This document shows positions 1-11,781 of a DNA stretch of 64,000 nucleotides, in pieces (position 1 is the first letter of the stretch; each line of letters opens with the position of its first letter). The notes beneath the pieces are model-generated. The model was given only the letters and a program-made list of their open reading frames with translations, was not told where the DNA came from and did no database searches. Source of the DNA: Amia ocellicauda (lineage: Eukaryota > Chordata > Actinopteri > Amiiformes > Amiidae); the NCBI RefSeq assembly GCF_036373705.1, contig NC_089866.1:22856001-22920000 (forward strand). The letters are read 5' to 3'. A program made the translations under genes and the position numbers.

Positions 1-2722
1 CTTTGGCTTTTTTTCTGTTTGCCCATTTAGCAACTTCAATCAGACTTTAATAAACACTTTTGACATTCTTTACTAATTTGTTGATATATAGCATATATAT
101 ATAAGACATATATTATATATAAGACTTGGTATATATTGGATACAGCATCAATATACTGAAACCCTATTTTCAAAGTGACATTTCATAAGGAGAGAGTTTG
201 AAGGAAAATAGCAGTGAGCAGTTAACAGTAAATAACAGGTAAGGAATAAGCAGAGGAAAACAGGATATGTTAGATATCTTATACCTTTTTAAAGTATTGT
301 CTGATTCATCATTTTAACTGCAAATACAAGATGAATTGCTGCACTTCACACATTAAAGAACTTGCACAGTAAATAGTTTAACTTCCAGTAAAATCCACTT
401 TAATTACCCCAGGAGAAAGCTTGTTATTTCAGTAATTATATCCTAAAAGCCTTGCCTTGATTACAAAAAACCCTTTGTTTTGTTTCTTTTTTGGCAAACC
501 CCGTGTGTGAGTGTGTGTGACTTCAGGGAACGCCAACACACCTGCTATCACAAAGCCCATGAGGCATTTTCTGGAAGGAAGGTAGGCCACTGCAATGCCA
601 AGAATGACTACAATGGTTTAATGTCAGTTGATTGTGCTTGCTAGAGGTTGATACTCCCAGCTAAACACCATGTAGACACTACTATCTATGCAAAATGTGG
701 TCTAGGCACTTATGGTTGCAAAGACAGCAGCACCATCGCTACAAACACATGTAATGCCAAAACAGTACAGACCTGAATGTGTCCCGGGTAGAATTTAACA
801 CATTTAACAGGTAATGTTTAGCTGGCATTTGTGAGAAAGAGACCATTCAAAACAAATGTTTTACATCAGTGCTGCCTGAATGAAGACATTAGTTACTCAT
901 CTCACGCAGGGCCGAGCTCAGTGTTGAACAATTGCAGCATGACAGAGTGCTATATGGACTTTGGTCATATTGACCCGAGAGGTATATTTTTTGGTATATC
1001 TCAGAGTATATATATATGTATGGTATATATCATTCAAATTTTTCATGACTTTGTCAATCAGCCTGTTCCTAACAACTTCATATAATTGTGCTTTCTTTCT
1101 GCTTGAAAATGTGCTTTTTAAAAATACATTATAAATATGTATTGAATATGTATTGAATATGTATTGACCCCAGTCTGAAAATATCAGTGATAAGTGCATC
1201 CACAACTGTTATGTTAGTTGTTATTTTCATTGTTGTTTGAAGCTCTTGACATGATAATGATGTTCATACTAAGTAGATCTAACTAGATAGAGCTGTTCAG
1301 ATAAGGCCTGTTAGGTGGTTTAAATATATGCAAATGAACACATCTATATTGAAATAAAATGCTTCACAAAATATAATACTGTATGAATTAGAGAATGATT
1401 TAGATTTAAAATCAGCTTTTTACTACAGATATGGACTATGTTTCACAAAATGGCAGTTAGAAATATGAAAAGGATAGTTTTTTCAGTTTACATTTACAAT
1501 ACATATGTTCAAATTGTATTCTGTGTTTGGTTATTTGAGGGGAAAAAAAAACATTTACTTGTGTATTGAGAGCCTCATAAAACAAACAAAAGTGTTGATG
1601 TCTGAATGACTCTGGGTTTATTTCAATATCTTACTTTTGGGGTCAAAATGACCCCGGCTGGATTTAGTACATACATATGCATCAACACATTTTTATTTAA
1701 TCATATTTACAACATTTAATAAATTATACTACAATCAGATTATGGTAATTTAGCTTTTTATTGGTGATGTGGATTATACCCTGGGAAAAACCTGTAAATT
1801 ATACAGAGAAAACAAATTTGATGTAATTCTGCTACAATAACAGGGCTTTATTAAAACAATGTTTTCCAGATAACATTAATTACATGCATAATAATGTATT
1901 TATAAAAAAAAAAGATATTTTGCTATCATTGTTGCTTTTTCCAGTTTCTTCTTGGGTGTAATAACCTTCCTGACTTAACTGTAGACCTTAATAACTGTAT
2001 TTATACCGATATCTAACAAACATTTATGAAGCAGTTTAAATGTGTATTTTATTGCAAACATATGGCACTGAAAACCAGTTCAAGCTGTAGCTTTCTTTTT
2101 AACATATGACTAAAATACATTGTTAGTTTAAAGGTATTTTATATAGCAAACATATAGGACAGAAAAGGAATTAAAGTTTTAGCTTTTAAAAAAAAACATA
2201 TTTAAAATATGCGTTTACCTTGAACAATAACAGAAACAGTTACAGCAGTCTGCCTTCACGAGCCTGCATCGCCCCCGTGTGGTGTTGTGTTGTGTATTCA
2301 GTTCGGTCTTTGATACTTCCTGCACCACATGAAGGGACGGTACGACATGAGGATGCTACCATAGATGGACGTTTTAACACACGATTTCTGCGAATGAATT
2401 CCCACTGTGAAGATTGTGCGTCTTGTACAGCCTATATCAGGTTAGGGCCTTAGTGTGGTCACCTTAGTGTGTACCCGTCTCTTTCAGCAGACAGGTTATT
2501 CTCAGCGCAATGAATATGTGTTCATACCCCCTGCGTGACGTGTCAGATGTGTCACACTGGAGCGGGCTTGGTCCTATCAGGGAGCCGGACCGGTGCGGCC
2601 ACCTCAAGGCCGGCTTGCATAAGACGACATAGGGACAGCAGAAACGCGCACTGAAGTCCACACAGCCTTCCCTTTTCCCAATGCAGTTCCTGTTTATGCT
2701 TTGTGTGTTTTTACTATAATCG
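1..2722. other. Upstream intergenic DNA, no gene seen
   Basis: This AT-rich stretch has no open frame with recognisable protein features and no exon that fits gene A. A short tandem repeat of about 12 bases lies near 1134-1166. From about 2200 the sequence becomes richer in G, C and CpG, which fits the promoter side of gene A. Confidence 0.6.
2200..2722 (+). promoter_or_regulatory. Probable promoter region of gene A (SLC2A11)
   Basis: Base composition changes from AT-rich to CpG-containing just before the first exon of gene A. No TATA box is visible at a usual distance from the ATG at 2723, so a TATA-less CpG-type promoter is inferred. The transcription start is not visible from sequence alone. 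Confidence 0.35.
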
Positions 2723-5700
2723 ATGAAGTGCGAGATGGACGAAGGTGAAAGTGATACGAAAGAAGATACGGAGAAAAAGGTAGCTAGCTAGCCACATGCA
2801 TTTTTTTTTGTTTTACTGTCTCTTCAATCTGCACTGTTATTGCGGGTCCTTTTTATGGACTAAATTACGCGTTTGGTTCATGATATCAATCTCGGTGCTG
2901 TGTGATGTAATATACACACGAAATCCGTCACATCGCGGTGTGATATAGGGATTTTGACTTTGTAAGCTGACCTCCAGAAGAGCTAGCCATGATTAAAAAG
3001 GAAGAAACGGGATGCTGATTCGAGAGATGCGGTATTTACATGTTGTTATTCACACACTGGCCAGGGTCCTCTATCTTGGAAATACACACAACCATGACGT
3101 TAAATGAAATGAAATAAAACAAAATAGTTCAAGTATTATTTTGTAACACTTAGCTGGATATCTCTTCCTTATGCTTGGGGAAACTTGTCTCTTATAAAAT
3201 CTTACAGGTATGAAAAATGTGTTCCACCACTGTTATAAGTAGCGTACTCCATGTAATAGGATTTTTTATCTTCTTTCTGCAGCCGTTTGCCTGGACCCTT
3301 GTACTGACTGTCATTGCTGCATCAGTTGGGGGGACTTTCCAGTATGGCTACAATATCTCCATCATCAATGCTCCAACACCAGTAAGGCAAACAGACATTT
3401 CTTTACAGAGAGTACGGATTCTTGATTAGACAATTGTATCATTCTAATCTTCCAAACGCAGTATAGGAAAAAAAACTATTAATTAATTAATCAATCAAGT
3501 CATTCGTAGTCCATTCTTTTTTATATTGAAAACATCTGAAAGGACTTTGCTCTTCTAAGTCCATGGATACTGAAAACACTTCAAATCCACAGTGCAGTCA
3601 GGATTGTGGGTGGTGGTGCTTTAGATCACAGGTTGCTCAAATGTATGACCTTTTTTCATTTTCAATACCCCCCCCCCACCCCTTTTGATTTAAATAATTA
3701 TCAAATCAAATACCATAATATAAACACTGATTTTAAATACTTCACTCGAAATCACCACAACAACAGCTAAAGCAAAAGGGGGAATGTAACAGAGCAATGA
3801 GTGTTGAATTCTCACATTGCAGTTTGTGCCACGTGGAAATATAAAGCTTTGAGGTTTCTTTTTTCATTGTCCTTTGTGTTAACATAATACGCATTTTTTC
3901 CATAATGCCACAGGGCTTCTTTAACTTGACATAACTTAGAGCATTAGCATGTCATAATCTGGCCTGGCTGCTTTCTCCCCGCAGTACATTCAGAGCTTCA
4001 TCAACGAGACGTGGATGGAGCGCTGGGGCCTACAGCTGGAGGTGTACCAGGTCACTCTGATCTGGTCCTTCATCGTGTCCTTCTTCTCTCTGGGCGGTCT
4101 GATGGGCGCTCTGATAGCAGGACCTATAACTATTCGCTTTGGAAGGTAAAAGCAGGGCCCAAGCGCATTGCAAATAGGATTTAGTAGATCAAAAATAATG
4201 GTGCCATAGTGAAAAGGAAAAAGGAAAAAGAGCTTTCGTTACAGTGCTAGTTATTTTCTGTTCATTTACCTCTGGCTAAAACTGAGTTCTCGAATGAGCA
4301 TTAACCTTAAATTAAGTGAGAGGATTATTTTCCTGAAATGTTCACCTACACTTTTCTAGGCTAAGTTATCAGCTATTTTGAATCAGACTTTATTCTACTG
4401 GGAAATGTTTCCTTTAAAACGCACACACATATATTACATTGAATCATACATTTAAAAACAAGAAATAGCATGGAAACATTGAAAACACATTCAAACACAT
4501 TCAGAAGTGTAAAGAAAGATGATGTTGTCAGGATGATGTGCGGAGTTAGGCTTGCACAACAATGAAATGTGGAGAAGTCCAAGAGGGGTGAATATTTTTG
4601 AGAGCCACTGTATACCCATCCTCAAATTGATTTTTTTTCTGAAGGAGTTACTAAGGAGTCAGCTATGTTTTTTTCATCTTTTCTGTTTCTTCCACAATTA
4701 GGAAGAAGGCGTTGCTGCTGAACAACCTGTTTGTGCTGCTGAGCGCAGTGCTGGTGCTGACGAGCAGAGAAGCAAGGTCGTTTGAAATGATCCTGCTAGC
4801 CCGGTTCCTTGTTGGAATCAATGCCGGTACATGAACACATTCAAACCGATACTGTGTTTTCCCCAGGGATTTTCCTGGGGTTCTTGATACAGACAAAGGG
4901 GCCTAGACGCTCCAATGAAAACTGATTTCCCTTCAGTTCTTATTGATTAGGGTTTATTAAATTAGAGCATTAGAAATGGTCAATAGATTAGCTAATGATG
5001 TCTCTGTTGTGTGCAGGTGTCAGTATGAATGTTCAGCCCATGTATTTTGGAGAAAGTGCTCCTAAGAACCTACGAGGGGCTGTGGCCCAGACCTCAGCTT
5101 CATTCACTGCTTTTGGCATTGTCCTGGGACAAGTTTTGGGTCTCAGGTATGTATAAAATAAATTACTCTCCCTCACACACTTACACACACCCAACTGTTT
5201 AAATAATTTCGGCTTCCAGAACAATTAACAGGTCTTATGCTGACAAGGGTCATGAGGTCCCAGCTTTTCACCCAAAAAAAGATCCTGAACTTTTGAAAAG
5301 AAAGTCTCTCCATTTGGCACACTCTTTGAAAGCCATTGATAGGGCCAAAATCTGAAGAGGTAGTTTAGGGGTTAAAGCCCATTGCTGCTGTTTTATACCC
5401 AATCTTGCAGGGAGATCCTGGGCAGTGAAAGCTATTGGCCCATTCTTCTGGCCAGCAATGCTGTCCCGGGGCTGTTTCAGCTTCTCACACTGCCCTGGCT
5501 CCCCGAAAGCCCCCGCTATCTGCTCATTGACAAAGGGGACAAAGAAGCCTGTATGAAAGGTAAGGAGGCATACAATACAATACAATACAATAATACTTTA
5601 TTGTCCACACAAGGTGGAAATTTGTCTTTGGTCTCACTCGATGAAAAACACAACAATATATAATACATCCACATATAAGTCAATACATACAATCAATAAA

Positions 5701-8700
5701 TACATTATACGTAAAAATACATTCTAAAATACTATTAAAAATCATCCTAAGTTAAGAAAGCTAATTGCAATGGGAATAAAAGAATAAAAGGGTCCCGTAG
5801 CAGAATTAATGATGTTAAATGACAATACACTCTCAATCAGGGATTTATATACCATCTCTAGAATATTTTGCTTTTGACCTCATTGTATATATCTTGGTTT
5901 ATGTCTGTGCCATTCTCACAAGAAACCTACACGGATCTCACAGCTTCTCAGACACCCACAGCAGGTGCTGTTGAACTGGTCTACTTTGAATCCATTCAAA
6001 CTCTAGGCAGAACTGACCAGTTGGGCCATGAATCTCAGATGGAGTCCTGGTTGCAGTCAGCTTGTGGTTCAGCACAGATCACAGGGCCCAATCTGCACCC
6101 TGAGCATGAAACCTTTGCCAGTGAAGCCAGTCGAGGGCCCAGGATTAAATGGGGGTCAACTCAGGGCCATTTTCTCTCTCAGCTCTCCGCCGGTTCCGTG
6201 GATGTGATGACTTGGGCGACGAGATGGAAGAGATGCTGCAGGAGCAAATTGCTGCCAAGGGGGAGAGGGCCAAGAGCATGCTGGAGCTGTTCAGGGACCA
6301 GGGCCTGCGCTGGCAGCTCATCACAGTTATGGTCTTGAGCAGTGCCATGCAGCTCTGTGGAAATGACTGTGTGAGTACCTGGATTGATGGAGGAGGAAAC
6401 ACGGTCATATGGGCATCATATACAGTGAGGGAAAAAAGTATTTGATCCCCTGCTGAAAAAAATCCAGAAAAACGCATTTCAAAAAAGTTATAAATTGATT
6501 TGCATGTTAATGAGGGAAATAAGTATTTGATCCCCTATCAGTCAGCAAGATTTCTGGCTCCCAGGTGTCTTTTATACAGGTAACGAGCTGAGATTAGGAG
6601 CACTGTCTTAAAGGGAGTGCTCCTAATCTCAGCTCGTTACCTGTATAAAAGACACCTGTCCACAGAAGCAATCAATCAATCAGATTCCAAACTCTCCACC
6701 ATGACCAAGACCAAAGAGCTGTCCAAGGATGTCAGGGACAAGATTGTAGACCTACACAAGGCTGGAATGGGCTACAAGACCACCAAGCAGCTTGGTGAGA
6801 AGGTGACAACAGTTGGTGCGATTATTCGCAAATGGAAGAAACACAAAATAACTGTCAGTCTCCCTCAGTCTGGGGCTCCATGCAAGATCTCACCTCGTGG
6901 AGTTTCAATGATCATGAGAATGGTGAGGAATCAGCCCAGAACTACAAGGGAGGATCTTGTTAATGATCTCAAGGCAGCTGGGACCATAGTCACCAAGAAA
7001 ACAATTGGTAACACACTACGCCGTGAAGGACTGAAATCCTGCAGCGCCCGCAAGGCCCCCCTGCTCAAGAAAGCACATGTACAGGCCCGTCTGAAGTTTG
7101 CCAATGAACATCTGAATGATTCAGAGGAGAACTGGGTGAAAGTGGTCTCAGATGAGACCAAAATCAAGCTCTTTGGCATCAACTCAACTCGCCGTGTTTG
7201 GAGGAGGAGGAATGACCCCAAGAACACCATCCCTACCGTCAAACATGGAGGTGAAAACATTATGCTTTGGGGATGTTTTTCTGCTAAGGGGACAGGACAA
7301 CTGCACCGCATCAAAGGGACGATGGACGGGGCCATGTACCGTCAAATCTTGGGTGAGAACCTCCTTCCCTCAGCCAGGGCATTGAAAATGGGTCGTGGAT
7401 GGGTATTCCAGCATGACAATGACCCAAGACACACAGCCAAAGCAACAAAGGAGTGGCTCAAGAAGAAGCACATTAAGGTCCTGGAGTGGCCTAGCCAGTC
7501 TCCAGACCTTAATCCCATAGAAAATCTGTGGAGGGAGCTGAAGGTTCGAGTTGCCAAACGTCAGCCTCGAAACCTTAATGACTTGGAGAGGATCTGCAAA
7601 GAGGAGTGGGACAAAATCCCTCCTGAGATGTGTGCAATCCTGGTGGCCAACTCCAAGAAACGTCTGACCTCTGTGATTGCCAACAAGGGTTTTGCCACCA
7701 AGTACTAAGTCGAAGGGGTCAAATACTTATTTCCCTCATTAACATGCAAATCAATGTATAACTTTTTTGAAATGCGTTTTTCTGGATTTTTTTGTTGTTA
7801 TTCTGTCTACCTACCATTACAATTATAGACTGATCATTTCTTTGTCAGTGGGCAAACGTACAAAATCAGCAGGTCAAATACTTTTTTCCCCCACTTTAGG
7901 AACTAAAAGCTTCCCATTTACAAGCCACCATATAAGCTAGTATGATATGGTATAAAGACTAATACATTAATCAGGATGTTAATGAGATTATACATGTAGG
8001 GATGTGGTGGTCCTTTGGTCTATTTATACGCCAGCATTATGGTGCTGGACTAGATTAACTCTTTGAATTTTCCTTTAATAACAATAATAATAATTTAATG
8101 ATCTGAACAATTTTCTCCCCTTTGTTTTAAAGATGTACTTCTACGCCTCCTATGTGTTCCAGACGGCCGGAATTGCTGCAGACAAAATCCAGTATGTTAC
8201 CATTGGGACAGGGGCCTGTGAGTTTATTGCAGCAGTCGCATGTGTGAGTAGTAATTTGAGATCATTTGAAAAATAGCATGCAATCTTAGACTATTTAATT
8301 GATTTTTCTTAACACAGAATCTTTCATTTAAATGATCTTAAAAATAAAACAAATCCTTTCAGAGAGAATAATGTTCATCAAATGGTTTTCAACTGTTTTC
8401 ATGGATGCAAAAGTATGCAAATTCCTGCCGAATGAAAAAAGGACCATTAATAGTACCAGAATGCAAACAGAGTTTAACAATATATAGTAATTATTTTGAA
8501 ATGAATGGAAAGTATATCACCACTTTTTCAATGAAAAAGAGATATGGGTTCGTGCCTCAGACTTGACAGAAAAAAAGTGGACAATTCCAGTTATCAGTCC
8601 TTTTCCACAGGAACATAGTACTGAAGGTTCTGTCTTCTTTTCATCTTTTCTTTTTTTCAGAACTTGATGATTGAGAGGCTGGGCAGGAAGCTGCTGCTCA

Positions 8701-10175
8701 TGGGCGGTTATATCCTCATGTCAGGGTGGGCGGTGGTCTTCATTGTGGCACTTTCACTGCAGGTATAGTGACCCACTGACCCACTTGTCTTCATCACTGA
8801 AAATTGCAGAGAAACATTCTACCTGCAAACAAACCTGAAATAAACCCTAAACACAGTTGCTGCTTCTTTTGGAATGTATTGGACTGTTGTGCATCTCCCT
8901 TTCCTTTCTATTTTGATATTTTCTATAACATTGTAGATACACACATTTGCAAAACATGCCTACCTAGTTCTGAATATTGGCCATGCTACTGGATATTGTT
9001 TTCACTATTTATTTATTTCTTTCAACCATAAAAGGAGAAGGTGGCCTGGATGTCCTACCTGAGTATAGCGTGCATTTTCGGGTACATCCTGAGCTTTGGA
9101 ACAGGACCAGGTTTGCCAATTTAATACTGTTTTGCTTGGTTGCCTTCTGTAAGCTTAGCTAAAGAAACTAAAGGCTGAGAAAAGCTGGACTGCTGCTAAT
9201 TCAGTGTCCCTCTGTTGTGGCCCCTCAGCTGGAGTGACAGGAATGATGCCCACAGAGATCTTCGAGCAGACTGCCCGTCCAGCGGCTTACATGACGGCCG
9301 GCTCCTTGATGTGGCTGAATCTATTTCTTATGGGGACGGCATTCCCCTTCATTGTGGTGAGTGTGTGCTTTGCTCACTGACCACCCTGCCTATTCAGGGC
9401 CTGTTTTTCCCAAGTTGGTGAGGGGTCAGTAATTGAATATATACGGTACCTATATTTAAATTACTGTTACATACTTACAGCTTCTATATTCAAACACAAT
9501 AGTTGCAAAAAGCCCCCATACGTGATTTTACTTTAAGAAAAAAAGTTACAAAACGTATTAAAATGGCTTTCTCATGAGTGAATCTTTTACTATGTTGGAA
9601 AATCAGGTCCATACTAGGTGAATCTGTTTTAATATAACTGAGGTAGATGAATGCTGCTCTTATATTGATTAACTCAGATTTTACTTTCTGGAATTTGGGT
9701 AGTTCATTGGGAGTAATTCTCACTTCTGGGAGCTAATGGATATTTCGTTTTTTATTCCACTTACTTAAATCAGCTGTTGAATTACTGGGTCCTTCCTTAG
9801 CTTTCCAGGACCAAGGGCAAGAATCACTGACCTTGAGAAATGTTTTCCAAATGGTCCACGGGTCTCACTGGTGTGTCAGCATGGGAGCTCCTGTGAAGCA
9901 TCTCTTGATCCTTTCGTTGTGATGAGCAACCCAAACACAAGTGAAATCTTTGTGCCGTGTGTGTCTTTCAGAAAGGACTGGGTGTGTTCTGCTTTTTGCC
10001 TTTCTTTGTCGTCTGCGTTGCCTCCGCTACCTACATCGGTGTCTTCATGCCGGAGACCAAAGGCAAGACATTCCTGGAGATCACCAAAGAGTTCAACAGG
10101 CACAATTTTAAAGGAACTGACCTCAGGCAGTGTCAGTATCAGCTAGGTGAGGTGTGCCAAGCCAACAATCTTTAG
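2723..10175 (+). CDS. slc2a11: Gene A: facilitative sugar transporter GLUT11 (SLC2A11), complete, 12 exons
   Basis: A twelve-pass membrane sugar carrier of the class II GLUT group. Exons: 2723-2779, 3283-3381, 3985-4145, 4702-4826, 5017-5146, 5411-5559, 6183-6370, 8133-8243, 8661-8762, 9035-9110, 9229-9356, 9972-10175. All junctions are GT-AG and phases agree, giving 509 residues, a normal GLUT length. Family marks: [18 protein letters not shown] in helix 1, [10 protein letters not shown] after helix 2, [22 protein letters not shown] before the central loop, MQLCGND in helix 7 (close to ELCGND of human GLUT11), GRKLLLMGG, and [11 protein letters not shown] after helix 12. The start could be 2723 or the in-frame ATG at 2735. 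Exon 1 is the least certain. Intron 7 carries a Tc1 transposon. Fish class II GLUTs include genes needed by pigment cells, but the substrate here cannot be read from sequence. Confidence 0.92.
5566..5720. repeat. Interspersed repeat in intron 6 of gene A
   Basis: An ACAAT tandem run (about 5570-5592) leads into an AATACTTTATTGTCCACAC motif of a kind often seen scattered through fish genomes, probably a LINE 3' tail. Named from recollection of the motif only. It does not touch a splice site. Confidence 0.4.
6562..6658. repeat. 43-bp perfect inverted repeat (hairpin) before the transposase gene
   Basis: Arms 6562-6604 and 6616-6658 are exact reverse complements with an 11-base spacer. Each arm holds a TATAAAAG box pointing away from the spacer. 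The right-hand one (6644-6651) lies 57 bases before the transposase ATG and could be its TATA box. Confidence 0.9.
6701..7708 (+). CDS. Tc1-type transposase, intact open frame
   Basis: The 335-residue frame is the usual length for a Tc1 transposase, which binds the inverted repeats and moves the element by cut and paste. The N-terminal half shows paired helix-turn-helix DNA-binding regions ([20 protein letters not shown] and, after a basic linker, a second one with [17 protein letters not shown]). The catalytic DDE residues are visible: D in [13 protein letters not shown] in [11 protein letters not shown] and E in [11 protein letters not shown], at DD34E spacing. The start chosen is the ATG of [10 protein letters not shown] rather than the upstream in-frame ATG at 6617, because the family begins there and the region before it forms a hairpin with a TATA box. 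No stop or frameshift is seen. Confidence 0.93.
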   Translation: MTKTKELSKDVRDKIVDLHKAGMGYKTTKQLGEKVTTVGAIIRKWKKHKITVSLPQSGAPCKISPRGVSMIMRMVRNQPRTTREDLVNDLKAAGTIVTKKTIGNTLRREGLKSCSARKAPLLKKAHVQARLKFANEHLNDSEENWVKVVSDETKIKLFGINSTRRVWRRRNDPKNTIPTVKHGGENIMLWGCFSAKGTGQLHRIKGTMDGAMYRQILGENLLPSARALKMGRGWVFQHDNDPRHTAKATKEWLKKKHIKVLEWPSQSPDLNPIENLWRELKVRVAKRQPRNLNDLERICKEEWDKIPPEMCAILVANSKKRLTSVIANKGFATKY

Positions 10176-11560
10176 TCCTGGGCTTCCCTGCTGCTCGATG
10201 TTTCCTCATGTCTTCTTCGATACCCTGCCACAGTGGAATCGCCAACAGTTACTCAGTCCTGTTCACGCTTAATGCAAGATATATGAAGGCATTTAACGAG
10301 TCCTGAGTGTTCACTAGCAGGGGACCCACTTCCTTTCACACTGCGAGCTCAAACAGCACGGCTAAAGCATCCTGGTTGGGAGGACTACTCCAGCTTTCGC
10401 TTATACCGCTGTGTGTTCACAGTCGCCCGGTAAGATATGGGGGTTGCTGTTATGTCAGCATCTGAGAAAACATTGTCAAGGTTTATGCCCAACAGCACTC
10501 GGCTAATTGTTAAACACAAAATCCTACTGTCTGTGGACACCTCTTACCACAACTGCTCACCATTTGGTTTTGTTGTGCTGGTTGTTGCGGTTGCACTAGA
10601 ATCTCAGGAATATATCAATGTTCATATTGATTCAAAAACAAACACTATGCCTTCTTTAAACATGCAGACTTTAATGAGGTTAATAAGGTTGAAATGTATC
10701 ATTGCATTTTCTTAGTGGACACTTTGTTGAGTTGAGAAGTTTGAGAAGCTGGGTGTTGCTATTCATTTCTATTTCAAAACTGACTGGATCAGATCAAAGA
10801 TACGCACAAATAACGAAAAAATTCCACTCCCCAGTTCACCATCTCCTTACTAGAAACCAACGTGCTCTTGGAAAGTTCTCTGTGTGTTCCCAGTAGGGTA
10901 ATTCAACAACTATATATTTATTTGCCTGCATGTTTTCTGATATCAATTCAATTAAACCAATTTGCAGATGGTTCGTGGTCCTGTTAAAACTGTATGCAGC
11001 CTAAAATAATAATTTCTTAGATTGAGTTAGTAAACACTCCTGTTAATGTTAACGTTGGGAAACAAATAAAGCCTTGATCTCTCCAGTTAAAGATTAATAC
11101 CTCTCTGAATGAAGACATCTCCTGGTAAATGTATACTTTATTAATTCAGTAAATGTTATTTTTTTACTATTATGTAATAGAACTGTGCCTGTTACACTTT
11201 GCATGTGTTTTGTGGAGAAGACTTGATTAAACATCGGATCTGCATAGATTTCATGCATGCACTTTAGTCTGTATAATCCTAGTGTTTTACAGACCCAAAC
11301 TAAAAATCATTATTGTTCGGAATCATTATTTCCGATGTTCAGCAATGATTGTAAATTAATAACCAGTCCTTTATGTAGTTATTTTAAATATATTTATTTA
11401 TGACTTGCAATCATTAAATGTTTTTAAAATGTATGTACATTTACTTGAACTTCACAAGAACTTTTGTTGTCCTTCATTTAGGATTGATTTGTGTCACCAC
11501 AAATGTTGCTGCTGTTTTGCTATGCATTTTAATAAAAAAAGAATTGTAAAATTATATTGA
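10176..11560 (+). other. Probable 3' UTR of gene A
   Basis: Non-coding sequence after the gene A stop. AATAAA signals lie at 11065-11070 and 11531-11536. From 11026 to about 11781 this stretch has a diverged second copy at 51849-52541, 41 kb away. Confidence 0.6.
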
Positions 11561-11781
11561 GGGTGACCTTTTTCTTAGACATGTTATGACTGTGGTATTT
11601 CTGTAGCTCAGTCAGATCAGTGTTTGTATATTTATGGCTGAGAATGACATTCACATCCCTTCTTATTCAGAGTAGATAAAATAGGCCTTTTTAATTGCTT
11701 GTTTTTATTTTTACATCTTTACCTAAACTATAGTGTAAACTCAACTTAACTCAAACCCTTGCTCAGTTACAAAATATGTTT

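Larger units (their letters stand above)
6421..7898 (+). mobile_element. Tc1/mariner-type DNA transposon in intron 7 of gene A
   Basis: The ends read TACAGTGAGGGAAAAAAGTA on the left and its near-complement, closing at the TA of 7897-7898, on the right, with the TA dinucleotide expected as Tc1 target duplication. The right inverted repeat runs about 180 bases (7718-7896). The left one is shorter (about 6421-6535) and lacks an internal block of roughly 90 bases present on the right. The element lies in the sense direction between exons 7 and 8 and leaves both splice sites intact. Its gene is open, so insertion looks fairly recent. Confidence 0.93.

Noticed and set aside
5868..6338. A 156-residue plus-strand frame at the end of intron 6 of gene A
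   Set aside because: It overlaps exon 7 in a different frame from the transporter and shows no protein features.
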